From positions 22,688,663 to 22,752,662 of the forward strand of contig CM055103.1 of the NCBI GenBank assembly GCA_029204225.1: 64,000 nt of DNA. Reading direction: 5' to 3'. The notes under the pieces were generated by a model. That model saw only the letters and a program-made list of their open reading frames with translations, did no database searches and was not told the DNA's origin. The position numbers and the translations under genes were made by a program. The DNA is from Diphasiastrum complanatum. Taxonomy: Eukaryota; Streptophyta; Lycopodiopsida; Lycopodiales; Lycopodiaceae. Below are positions 33,239-43,350 of this stretch, piece by piece. The first letter of the stretch is position 1. Every line of letters starts with the position of its first letter.

Positions 33239-33700
33239 TGACGCGGTGTCGCTGATCTACTTAAATACCCAATTGCGCTTCGCGTAGCAGCAGCCGCCTG
33301 CCTGAATTAACTCTTCTTGTGACAACATATACGCCATGCCATCGTACAATTGCTGCAAAATGACTGCTGATCACAACCTCCTTCTAACAAGTAGAAACCC
33401 ACAACAGGGTAAATATCCGGCAGCTGATCGAATGAAGAAAATGTACAACTTTAATATAAATTGAAGATCCACACGATTAGCCAGCATAAGAAGAGCGACG
33501 CATTCTATGTACCTTCAGATGATATATATATATCATACAAAGCCGGACCGGCCCGGGGATGATGATGATGATGATAATGCTTCAATCACGAAGCCCCCCT
33601 TTCGTTCTTCCTTTAGTGGGCACAGAATATGAGAGAGGGAGACGGGAGTGTTGCATTATGAGTGTTGCAATAATGCAACAAGGAACGAAGAAAGACGAAC

Positions 33701-33731
<31 letters not shown>

Positions 33732-33735
33732 CAAC
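33239..33735 (-). promoter_or_regulatory. Probable 5' UTR / promoter of LPP-delta
   Basis: Immediately upstream of the exon 1 ATG. It contains a TATA-like palindrome (33521-33534), an ATG/CAT trinucleotide run (33558-33577) and a GA/CT dinucleotide run (33704-33731). CT-rich tracts on the coding strand are common near plant start sites. The transcription start cannot be placed. Confidence 0.4.
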
Positions 33736-33936
33736 CGAGAGCTGTTTCGTCGTTCTTCTTGCGTTGCGTTTGAGGGTGAAAGTGACTAAGTCAATGTAAT
33801 CAGGCTGGGTCCATGCCAACAACATCCAAGAGCCTTGAAAAAATGAACGCCATTGGTGCATTTATTCATAAGAACAAGTAGTAGGTAGATTGATAAAAAA
33901 TATATATACACCCCGAACGGAAAGTTTAAACGAAAG

Positions 33937-34062
33937 TAAGCTCAAACAATAGGAAAGTTTGTTGAGGGAAGCTTGTTGTAAGCTCAAACAATAGGAAAGT
34001 TTGTTGAGGGCAGCTTGTTGTAAGCTCAAACAAGAGGGATGTAAGCTCAAACAAGAGGGAAT
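33937..34062. repeat. Minisatellite, 42-bp and 21-bp units
   Basis: TAAGCTCAAACAATAGGAAA starts at 33937 and again at 33979 (period 42). The related TAAGCTCAAACAAGAGGGA starts at 34021 and 34042 (period 21). It lies about 700-800 bp upstream of the LPP-delta ATG. Confidence 0.88.
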
Positions 34063-34167
34063 CTTGCTCAAAAGTTAAAACCCTCTCTTTCACCCCATGT
34101 GGGCTCCCATCATCTCTTGTTGGCATGGAGACAAGTAATGCTCAAACACCACGAGTAATGCCCAAAC

Positions 34168-34335
34168 ACCTCTCCCGTCTTTTTTGCACCATTCGAATTA
34201 TGCTTCTATATCTCTTGTGGCCATTGTTGGCGCTAGCGCCCCAAACACCGTCGTCTTTTGTGCACCATTCAAATTATGCTTTTGTATTTCCACTCGGCTT
34301 CGACGCTAGTGCCCCAAACACCACCACCTTTTAGT
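34168..34335. repeat. Imperfect tandem repeat, about 75-bp unit
   Basis: Two units share TTTTTGCACCATTCxAATTATGCTT-like sequence and end in GCGCCCCAAACACC or GTGCCCCAAACACC. A third, shorter unit follows. Confidence 0.6.
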
Positions 34336-34450
34336 GTCATTTCATCTTGTACTTCCAATACCCATAGTTAGTTTCATCAAACCCACATGTTATCTTTTAC
34401 AACAATGAGAAAGCCATTTTTTAGCGGTTCCCATGTAGGATTCTAACTAG

Positions 34451-34833
34451 CTTAGGGCGTGTTCCCACCAACCGTTAGTAGGGCTTTCAGTTAAGAACAA
34501 CTAATTGAAAGTCCGTCAGTGTAAATTGACATTTGGGGCCCCACTTGCACTACAAAAGGTTCACAGTTAAATCTAATAGGGTCTCACCTATGCCCATTAC
34601 TCATTAGTGAATTCCTTGTGATGATTTCTTAACTATGCCACCCATTTATTAAAGGCCCACATTTGGTCCATTTAAATAGCTACCACTATTACACCACATT
34701 TGTTAGTGATAACAGTTAGCTAATTGACACCCATTAAAGATATTAGGTTGGTGGGGGTCATTGCGGCCATCAGTTAACTAATGGTTGCCACCTATAAGTA
34801 TTCGCTAATGGGTTGGTGGGAACCGCCCCTAAG
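34451..34833. mobile_element. MITE-like foldback element
   Basis: 383 bp bounded by imperfect terminal inverted repeats. The left end has CTTAGGGCGTGTTCCCACCA and the right end, reverse complemented, CTTAGGGGCGGTTCCCACCA, each followed by ACC and a TTAG-like box. An internal copy of GGTTGGTGGGGG lies near 34745. There is no coding capacity. I could not define a clean target duplication, so the superfamily is open. Confidence 0.65.
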
Positions 34834-35345
34834 TGCAATCTATTAATTGAGTACATATCAATGACAACAAAAAATTGTGACACTAGCAAATCCATGTGGG
34901 ATAAGCTCTATCTTGAGTGTGAGAGCAAGACAAGGACAATTAGCTAATGAGCATAACGTGGGATGCTAATGACTTTTAGAAGCGTGTGAGTGAAATGAAG
35001 GGTCAAAACTTTCATAATAGGCCACATTAGTATATTTAGGGCATTGTCCCATAATCACCTACCACGACATTATTAGTAGGTGTGGCAAATTATGGTGTAA
35101 AAATGGGACTCTTAATAATCCGGAATGCGTCATTGCTGAAAAACACAAAATCGCGAAGGGCACCTTTCAAGTGCCCTTCATTGAATACTTCCAATTGCTG
35201 CTGCCGTTATTTACCTCCCCGCCCTTTTTCCAACTTCGGCTGGTGGTGTTCAGAATTGAGACTCTTTTATATCTCTAAAAGGTATCTATCTATCTGCATA
35301 CGACCAACCCTACATGCCAAATACCATTTATGCACATAGAGGCTT

Positions 35346-36566
35346 TGTTGTAAAGCTACCTTTACAAGCTTTACTTCCGGCGTCATCGGCGCCAGCTATG
35401 TCCCCGGCGCCAGCAGCGCCCCTGCTGCTCCCGGCGCCACTGTGACCAGAATCCAGCCGGCGCCAAGTTCCTATGGCTGAAAATCTTTGATCGGTTCTAG
35501 CGGAGTCCAGAGAGCTCAGATCGATGTGCAATCACCTCACACGATCTAGGCATGATTAAAGGAAGCTTGGGATCAATAAAATCTAGAGAGAGAAAATGAC
35601 TTTCTAGAAAGAGAAAATTCTAGAGAGAGAAAAAATGTGCTTTACCAGCTTGGGTAGAGTGCTTGGTATGAGGGGGGGGGGTGCCGAATCACACCAATAC
35701 TATAAGGGAGTGCGGGTTGCGACTCAGGGCGAGCTCCAACCAAGTCTCAACCTCCCTTGCTGGAATGTTGTCATGGCTCTCGCCTTGGCATGCTACTGCC
35801 TCGGAGACTAGGATCGGTCATACACTTGAAATGTAACCTTCTCAGATTTATCAATAAAGTGGGATTTTTCTCAAACTGACTCTGATTACCTTCTGGGTTT
35901 CAGTGTTCGATAAAAGCGCCAGTTGTAAGGCCGGTTTCAAAATTTTTAACTTGGCACATAGCTGAGGGTCGTATCCCAGGACGCCAGCAGTATGTCGTCG
36001 GGACCATTCGGTCCGTGGCGCCAGCGGTATGCTGTCGGGACCATTTGGTCCAGGAACTGGTTGTCTCCATATCTGTCGCGGCTTGTGGTTCTGAGTGTTC
36101 CTTGCATGAACGTGAATGCATTAAGCTCTTGGGGAACGGGCTCTAACCAGTCGGCTGAGTTGGATGGCTTGCTTGGGTGGAAGTTACCTGTTTACGGCTG
36201 TCCAGTCTGGCGTGGCGCCAGGTTGGCTTCCAGCGCTCGTGACGAAGCTTTCAGTTGGTTAAGTTTGATGTAAGTCAGACCGCTTGCTTGGAATGGATGT
36301 TACTCGTTTGTAACGAAGCTTCGAGTTGGTTAAGTTTGATGTCTGCCGGGCGGCTTGCTTGGAGAGAAGTCACCCACATCGGGACCCCGGATCTGGCATG
36401 GCGCCAAGTTGGATCTCAATGTTGGTTTTCGGAACTTCAAGTGGGTTAATTCTGATCGTTGTTGGCGAGTTGGCTGCTTGTATGTCAAGTGGGTTTGGAT
36501 GGCAAGAGTTGAAGGCTGGGAAGCTAAGTCGTGATTCCCGGCTCCCTTTGGGATGCCTGCGCTACA
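35346..36566 (+). repeat. Left LTR of the LARD
   Basis: 1221 bp, TGTTGTAAAGC...TGCGCTACA. It contains CGGCGCCAGC-type blocks, duplicated phrases such as GTCGGGACCATT, and GCTTTCAGTTGGTTAAG/GCTTCGAGTTGGTTAAG. Frames of 60-140 codons here repeat in the right LTR and are not genes. Confidence 0.92.
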
Positions 36567-36568
36567 TG

Positions 36569-36580
36569 TGGTATCAGAGC
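36569..36580 (+). other. Primer binding site of the LARD
   Basis: TGGTATCAGAGC, two bases after the left LTR, is an exact 12-base initiator tRNA-Met primer site. Confidence 0.88.
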
Positions 36581-36656
36581 CGACTGGTCGGTCAGCTATG
36601 GGGATCTCACGGAAATGGCCACGGTTTGGAGTTCATCAAGACAACTGTTGTGCAAG

Positions 36657-37046
36657 GTGCTGCCCACAGTGTAAGCACGGGTGCGTCCACGGTCGGGGTG
36701 GTTGGCAGAATGGGGGACTTGATGAGTCAAAGTGCTGCCCTTGAGGTGTAAGCACGGTCAGTTCTCGCGGTTCGGGCCTGGCGCTGTCTGCACGTAGGAC
36801 AGATGAGGCAGTGTGCTGCCATTAGGTTGGTGTAAGCACGGTCTGTGCCTTGTGGGGTGCGGGGCGACATATTCGAACTGTACGGGTTAACCATTGATAC
36901 AAAGATGCTGCTCGAATTCGGGTGTAAAGCACGGGTGGTTAGCTGCTGGTGCGGGATAGCTGCCGATCGTTTAGCTATAAGGGCTATCGACCAAAAAGTG
37001 GTGGGGCGTGACTGAGGCAATGTGCTGCTTAATGGTGAAAGCACGG
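36657..37046 (+). repeat. Five spaced GTGCT...AGCAC hairpin units in the LARD leader
   Basis: GTGCTGCC (or close), 11-18 bases, then GTAAGCACGG, recurs at 36657-36678, 36732-36755, 36813-36839, 36905-36932 (ATGCT variant) and 37022-37044. GTGCT and AGCAC are reverse complements, so each unit can form a 5-bp stem (4 bp in the fourth). Spacing is about 75-115 bp. Confidence 0.75.
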
Positions 37047-38889
37047 ATAGTTGGAGGGGTGTCCTATGTGGGTTGATTCCGTGATCGATTTGTATGAGCG
37101 CGGCCAGGCAAAGGTCCGTTGGCAGGACCATCTCAAAGGGGGACCTTGTCTTTGTTACTTGTTAGTAAACATGCCTGAGTGTCTTACTTGTATGTATTCG
37201 TGGTGAGTCTTAGTACTTGTGCTTTGTCTGGTTTGCATGATTGCTTGTGATACAAGGAGCTGATAGCTCGAGAAGGAACCTTTTCTTTTGAAGGCTGATA
37301 CCATCAAACAAAGAGGACTACAGAATCTGTGGGGCGGATTTGTAGTTCAAGTACTCGCACGTGAACGGCAACGAAACGACTCAATGTTTGCAAAGGATGG
37401 ATGGCTAGCCTGTTTCTTGGGTTAGTTTCATTTGCGACAACGCCCACCAGACGCAAGCAAGAAGTCAAAAGTTGGAAAGGGCAATTTCAGGGGAGATCTT
37501 CTATGGAGCAGTTGGTCTTCATTTTGGGACGGCCACCTTCGGAACTGAAACTCACTGAGCATGGGTGATATCCAGTATCAGTTGGGTTTTTTCTCAAAGG
37601 GGAAAGACTAGGATCATCTTCAAAGATTGGCAACAAGTTGGATCGAGCCATAATCCTAGTAGATGGGAAGCAAAGTGTTGGAAAGGCTTTTTGTCCGAAG
37701 AACTCTACTCTAAGTCCGATCAGCTGATTTTATAAGTGGAGGGGAACTATCACACACACCTCTCTCTTGGGGCAAATTTTGAATGAAAGTTGATCAATGG
37801 GGGCAAATTCAAGGTGACCTAGCCATACTCACACGAGGAGACTGGGGAACTTTGGACCCAATAAGTTGACAAGTTTTTGTTGTGGAAAGGAAAGTTTGTT
37901 ATAGGCTTTCTCTGGACCAACAATGATGAGGAAACATATGAGTACGCTGGTTTGTGTTACGTGTAAGGCAGCTGATCAATGAAGGAACTGTGAAAGTTGA
38001 GTCTTGCATGAGAGACTTGGTATTTCGAACGGACGCTAAGGGACAGTTCGCGTTGAGATCAGACTGTGCAAACTCTGGGTGCATGTGTCTGATTCAAAGA
38101 GAGCTACTTGAAGCCAAGCTCGATGTACACTTCTTGTTTTGACTGTGAGGCAATTGACCAGTGATGGAATTGTGAAAGTCAAGTTTTGCGTGATGGACAT
38201 GGTGCTTCAAACAAACGCGAAGAGATAGTTCGGATGCGGATCAAACTGGTGCGACCCTTTGGCTTTCCACGAGGTCAATGGTTACATTTGGACTGATTCA
38301 AAGAGCTACTTCAAGCTAAGTGAGAGGTGCATTGCGGAGTACTCAATCTTTGCCTACCTTAAAGAGCCAATATGGAAAAGTATCAAGATCAGGCTGGGAC
38401 AAGGAGAGAAATCAAGGTGCAGAAGCAACAAGGCATGGAGTGGACCATAAAGTGGGCAATCAAACGATAAATCCTTTGGCTCAGGGAGCCTTGATACCTG
38501 TGCGGAACTGAACAAATCTGGTGCTCAGGGAGCTCAACACAAAGTGCATCAAGGACAAATCAGGAGCTCAAAGGAGTTCCAAAGTCGAAAGTCAGAAGCG
38601 ACAGGGGCGAACATTTCAAAGAAAGGCCTCTGTCACCAGTTAATAAGGTTTTTGGGTTTTACGAAAGCGACATCAAATCTACGCTTTTCCCAGACAAAGA
38701 TATATTTTCAAGTTATGTAATCTTTCAGTACAAAGAGCTGAGCCTCCGACTTGTGGTGTGCCAGCTTCAATGTTAATAAAAAGTGGCCAGTAAATTGAGT
38801 ACTGTGCCAAGTAGCTTAAATGTATAGTTATTTTAATTGGGAGACACCTTTACTTTAATCTGACATCTGATGAGGACATCAGATTTTAT

Positions 38890-38903
38890 AAAGGTGGGGT
38901 GGA
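38890..38903 (+). other. Polypurine tract of the LARD
   Basis: AAAGGTGGGGTGGA directly precedes the right LTR. Confidence 0.8.
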
Positions 38904-40178
38904 TGTTGTAAAGCTACCTTTACAAGCTTTACTTCCGGCGCCAGCTATGTCTCTGGCGCCAGCAGCGCCCCTGCTGCTCCCGGCACCACTGTGACCAGAA
39001 TCCAGCCGGCGCCAAGTTCCTATGGCTGAAAATCTTTGATCGGTTCTAGCGGAGTCCAGAGAGCTCAGATCGATGTGCAATCACCTAACACGATCTAGGC
39101 ATGATTAAAGGAAGCCTGGGGATCAATAAAATCTAGAGAGAGAAAATGATTTTCTAGAAAGAGAAAATCCTAGAGAGAGAAAAAACGTGCTTTACCAGCT
39201 TGGGTAGAGTGCCTGGTATGAGGGGGGTGCCGAATCACACCAATATTATAGGGGAGTGCGGGTTGCGACTCAGGGCGAGCTCCAACCAAGTCTCAGCCTC
39301 CCTTGCTGGAATGTTGTCATGGCTCTCGCCTTGGCATGCTAGCGCCCCGGAGACTAGGGTCGGTCACACACTTGAAATGTAACCTTCTCAGATTTATCAA
39401 TAAAGTGGGATTTTCCTCAAACTGACTCTGATTACCTTCTGGGTTTCAGTGTTCGATAAAAGCGTCAGTTGTAAGGCCGCTTTCAAAATTTTTAACTTGG
39501 CACATAGCTGAGGGTCGTATCCCAGGACGCCAGCGGTATGTTGTCGGGACCATTCGGTCCGTGGCGCCAGCGGTATGCTGTCGGGACCATTTGGTCCAGG
39601 AACTGGTTGTCTCCATATCTGTCGCGGCTTGTGGTTTTGAGTGTTCCTTGCATGAACGTGAATGGGTTAAGCTCTTGGGGAACGGGCTCTAACCTGTCGG
39701 CTGAGTTGGATGGCTTGCTTGGTGGAAGTTACCTGTTTATGGCTGTCCAGTCTGGCATGGCGCCAGGTTGGCTTCCAGCGCTCGTGACGAAGCTTTCAGT
39801 TGGTTAAGTCTGATGTAAGTGAGACCGCTTGCTTAGAATGGATGTTACTCGTTTGTAACGAAGCTTCGAGTTGGTTAAGTTTGATGTATGTCAGGTGGCT
39901 TGCTTGGAGGGAAGTCACCCACATCGGGACCCCCGATCTGGCATGGCGCCAGGTTGTATCTCAATGTTGGTTTTCGGAACTTCAAGTGGGTTAAGTCTGA
40001 TCGTTGTTGGCGAGTTGGCTGCTTGTATGTCAAGTGGGTTTGGATGGCAAGAGTTGAAGGCTGGGAAGCTAAGTCGTGGTTCCCGGCTCCCTTTGGGATG
40101 GACAATTTACGCAAGCTCATACTCCTGTTCTCAATGGTGTAGCTGAGTGCAAAAATCGTACGATTGCCCTGCGCTACA
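38904..40178 (+). repeat. Right LTR of the LARD
   Basis: 1275 bp. It matches the left LTR apart from scattered substitutions, a 9-bp deletion near the start and a 67-bp insertion at 40101-40167. Its end CCTGCGCTACA is followed by GGCTT. Confidence 0.92.
40101..40167 (+). repeat. 67-bp copia-integrase-like insertion in the right LTR
   Basis: Absent from the left LTR, where GGGATG joins CCTGCG directly. Read in plus frame it gives FTQAHTP, NGVAECKNRTIA, the segment with the third catalytic residue (Glu) of copia integrase. No duplication flanks it, so it looks like filler DNA captured during break repair. Confidence 0.75.
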
Positions 40179-40183
40179 GGCTT

Positions 40184-41189
40184 GTCCATCGCTGGTTTCA
40201 AACCATGTCTGCATTCATCTGCTGAGGGTCGCAATCCATGTTATTTTCACCTTTTCCCTGTCTACTCCTTTTCTGCTCGTGCACTCCATTCCCTACCTGC
40301 GTGGAGGAACCTGTCTGTGGCCCTTTTCCAGGTTTGTTCCCCATCCCTATTTCCATTTGCGCCCATCCTCACCTAAACTGTGGTTAGACGTTGTGCCTAT
40401 CCTGTGAGCGGCCCATTTCTTTTCTTGCGACCAATTTCCCTTTCCCTGTTTCTGCTTGTGTGCAAGAAATAGAACCTACCTTGTTCATCGTTGGTTTCTA
40501 AGACCAATGTGAACTTTAAAATTAAGTATCTATGATGGACTTTGCAATTTAGATACAAGCCCATTTCTTTGCCTGTCAAAGATCGTTCATTTGAAAGTTA
40601 TGGTGGAAAATCTCCTAGCCCCATTTACTACCAATTTGAAGACCCCTTTCTAAACATTGACGTGGTGTTGTGTTGAATTAGTGACCCATTTGTCACTACT
40701 TCAAAACCCTAATATTGAAACCGCTTATATGGGATAGGTAAATGGGGCATTGAAATTGTATTTGCCATTTGTTCCAAGTCAAGCCACAAAGGATTTTCCC
40801 TAATCCGAAATTATGTGAATAGGGAGGGTGGTGTCTATGCATTCATCCTAATTCATATGCATACCATCTATGTTTAGCCAACACCAGCTTAGGATCGCAC
40901 GATGAAGTTGATTGGTTATACCATGTTCACAGATTCTGTGAACACGGTTTTGTTGTTCTTTACTTCTTCGTTCTTTCTTCATTCTTCTGTAGTTACGGTT
41001 CTTACGAATCTTCTTCTTATTAGAACAGTTACTAAACAGAAGTGTTACTCAGGTTGCAGCGTGTATTTCCCAGCCTGTCAGTGGGAGTCACGGATCCGAT
41101 ACTCAGCTACATGCATAAATCAACCATGTAACCAGACATAGCTCAAGAAGATCAACGTTCTGAAACAGGGAGCAATCCTACCACTATCT
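40184..41189. other. Intergenic stretch, no recognised gene
   Basis: No domain is seen. A 19-bp palindrome (GTTCACAGATTCTGTGAAC) is at 40925-40943. The right end grades into the reverse-oriented LTR-like sequence of E1. Confidence 0.45.
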
Positions 41190-41405
41190 ACCAAATCAGA
41201 AAGCGATCAAGAATAAGATTAACTATTGAAACAAGGAACAAGAAACAAGTAACTAGATTCCTAACAACATTTTAACAGTCTAAGAATCAAGAAACACTCA
41301 TTTCTTGATGTCTAGATTGCTCAAGAACATTCAAGAACTGGAATGTAAGAAAGTATGCAAGATCTACACCACTATTCCAGCCTATTTAGTTTACTTGAGT
41401 GCTCT
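41190..41405 (-). repeat. LTR-like sequence at the 3' end of E1 (reverse orientation)
   Basis: Its reverse complement aligns with the 3' half of the LTRs at 50.6, 55.0 and 62.9 kb, e.g. CAAGTAAACTAAATAGGCTG, CTTGCATA, CCAGTTCTTGA, TTTCTTGATTCTTxGACT. It is more diverged than those three are from each other. The homology begins at the end of the third ORF and weakens below about 41190. Confidence 0.72.
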
Positions 41406-42792
41406 GCAAAGAAGCCTGCAGGGTCTGAAGTTGTTGTTTAAGCAGTATGTTCTCACTTTCGAAGGCATTGGACTGCTCTTGCATTTCTTCCAACACTTTG
41501 AGCGTGGCCTCCTACCTTCCTTTCGCTTCTTCAAGCTCTGTATCTTTTCTGCTCAGCTCCACATTGGCTACTTCAAGCTCCTCATTTCTGTAGGCCAATT
41601 CAGCCTTTGTTTCGTTCAGTTTTGTATCTTTTTGGGTGAAGTTTGTTCGGACTCTTTCATACTTGGACCCCAGCTTCCTGGATACCTTCTCCAAGCTAGC
41701 AAGATGCTGAATAGCTGCCCGAGTATCTGGCAGTAGTGTTCCAAAAACCTTTTGATATAACTCGGCATCAATGATTGGTTCCTCGACGTCGCTTTCATTG
41801 TCCTGCTGGTCATCAGAAAGCTGTTCTGCTCCTTGTGGTTCTGGCTCTTGTGGTATTTCAGCTTGATTATGCTCCTGATCAGTAGTGTCCTCTGCCTCCT
41901 CTTCCTCATTACTATTTTCTTCTTTGTTGGACAGTGGTGTGTACTGGGATGATGGTGAAGTCATCCTCACCGTGCTCCCTTGACTTGATGATGATGATGA
42001 TGATGATGATGTGGCTGCTACGGTGGTTGCCTTTGATGTCTGCATCTGGGATTCCACCTCAATTGATGGGGCTAGCTCTGGTAGTACTGGTGCAATCCTG
42101 ATATCCTCCTGCACTGTCAGCACACCAACATGCATACATAAAATGCCCATCTGCTGACCTTGCCTGGAGAACTGATTAACTTTTATTAATTTACAGAATT
42201 GCTTGAAAGCAATATGTCCGAAGGCAATCTGTTCTCCATTTAAAGCTCTCAGCAGGTATCCCATATTGGTATTTGAAATTGTGTACTCTTGCTCCGGTAA
42301 GAAGATAGAAGCAAGAGCAAATCGAACGAAGCTCTTGAGATCGGGGTCTCTTATGTAAGAGAGTTTGTATCCCCGTTTCTCAAGATAAGCCTCTTCTTGA
42401 AAAGCTTCGCTCTTCGCAATGAAATCTAGTTTAGTAACTGGCATACTGTCATCCATAGGCAATCCTAAGGCACGATAGTAGAACCCCTCTGTGATAACAA
42501 TCTCTTGATTGCGGACAGTTGTGAAAATATGTCCTTCTTTTGTTTCGTCCAAATTGCGAATCAGCTCATAACATAAATCAGTAAGAGTTACTGATGGATT
42601 GAATTGAAGAAGACCTTCAATTCGCGCTCGAACAACTAGTGGTTGTAATACTGGTATCACTGGCTTTGGGTGCGTTTTGAATACAATCGCCATAGTGCTT
42701 GCAGATGTAAACGAGCGATGGCAGACAAGAGCTTGATCGCAACAATTCACAATTCGGAAAGCAAGAGCGATGGAAAGTGGTAGCGACAACAA
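41386..42792 (-). pseudogene. E1 third ORF (post-pol protein with coiled coil)
   Basis: 469 codons including the stop at 41388-41386, with one premature TAG (41514-41512). The likely start is MAIVFKTHPKP, about 33 residues in. A folded-looking N-terminal half (ITEGFYYRALGLPM, RFALASIFLPEQEYTI, YLLRALNGEQIAFGH) resembles the 'putative plant transposon protein' found in many plant retroelements (from memory). A Ser run and acidic linker follow, then a long coiled coil (ELEVANVELSRKDTELEEAK; LEEMQEQSNAFESENILLKQ). Its role is unknown; it occupies the env-like position of Athila-type elements, but I see no signal peptide. Confidence 0.65.
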
Positions 42793-42849
42793 TTGAAGTG
42801 TTTGAGGTTTTAGGCATATTGATGGTATTTCGGCGGATTAGACTAATTA

Positions 42850-43350
42850 TTAAATGGAAGCGTGTCCTTCGTTTTGAAGGTACATACTCAATAATAAAGT
42901 GTCTAGTCCTAAAAACAAAAATAAATAAATATATAAATAAACAAAATACACGAATGCTTCGCTTGGTAAATCAAAGCGAAAATTATTATGCAAAAAATGT
43001 GAAGGTGTCGAAAGGTAGAAAATCCCGAAAAATACTATGATACCAACTACAACTGAAATACACACAAGATAGAAGCCAAAATTTTTCATTGTTGATTTAT
43101 GCGAAGGTAAGTGTCGCAATTTCCGTATTTCTAAAATGGTAGATTCCAATGTAGTGTCAGGTTTTTTGCAAAGTATAAAATGTAGCGAAGGTCTCGGGTT
43201 TTTCGCAATACAAACAATGCAGCATGCTTCGACATTTTCGCTAAAATGTAAACTAGTTTCGGCATTTTCGCTAATACTTCGGTAAAAAAAATAAAAATAA
43301 TTGGACAAAAAATGACGGCCTTCAAAACTGATGTATCGGACATTAGTCAT
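42850..43350 (-). CDS. Hydrophobic ORF overlapping the pol stop (E1)
   Basis: 166 codons starting at an ATG that overlaps the last codons of pol in another frame (TATGACTAATG; the pol stop is the TAA). Two hydrophobic segments are seen: FYLVCISVVVGIIVFFGIFYL (TM-like) and FVYFVYLYIYLFLFLGLDTL. The intervening DNA is AT-rich with TTCGC repeats, so it may be a chance frame. Unrecognised; listed because it is intact and sits between integrase and the third ORF. Confidence 0.35.
   Translation of the reverse strand: MTNVRYISFEGRHFLSNYFYFFYRSISENAETSLHFSENVEACCIVCIAKNPRPSLHFILCKKPDTTLESTILEIRKLRHLPSHKSTMKNFGFYLVCISVVVGIIVFFGIFYLSTPSHFLHNNFRFDLPSEAFVYFVYLYIYLFLFLGLDTLLLSMYLQNEGHASI

Larger units (their letters stand above)
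35346..40178 (+). mobile_element. Non-coding LTR retrotransposon (LARD type) with intact ends
   Basis: A 4833-bp element with left LTR 35346-36566, primer site 36569-36580, interior to 38889, purine tract 38890-38903 and right LTR 38904-40178. Ends are TG...CA. The 5-bp duplication GGCTT lies at 35341-35345 and 40179-40183. The 2.3-kb interior has no gag or pol signature in any frame. Long LTRs plus a non-coding interior fit the LARD class, which needs proteins from another element. The right LTR carries a 67-bp insertion. Confidence 0.9.

Noticed and set aside
35346-36751. Open frames of 60-140 codons in and near the left LARD LTR (repeated in the right LTR)
   Set aside because: They recur with the LTR, have no domain, and change frame between copies. 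They are LTR sequence, not genes.
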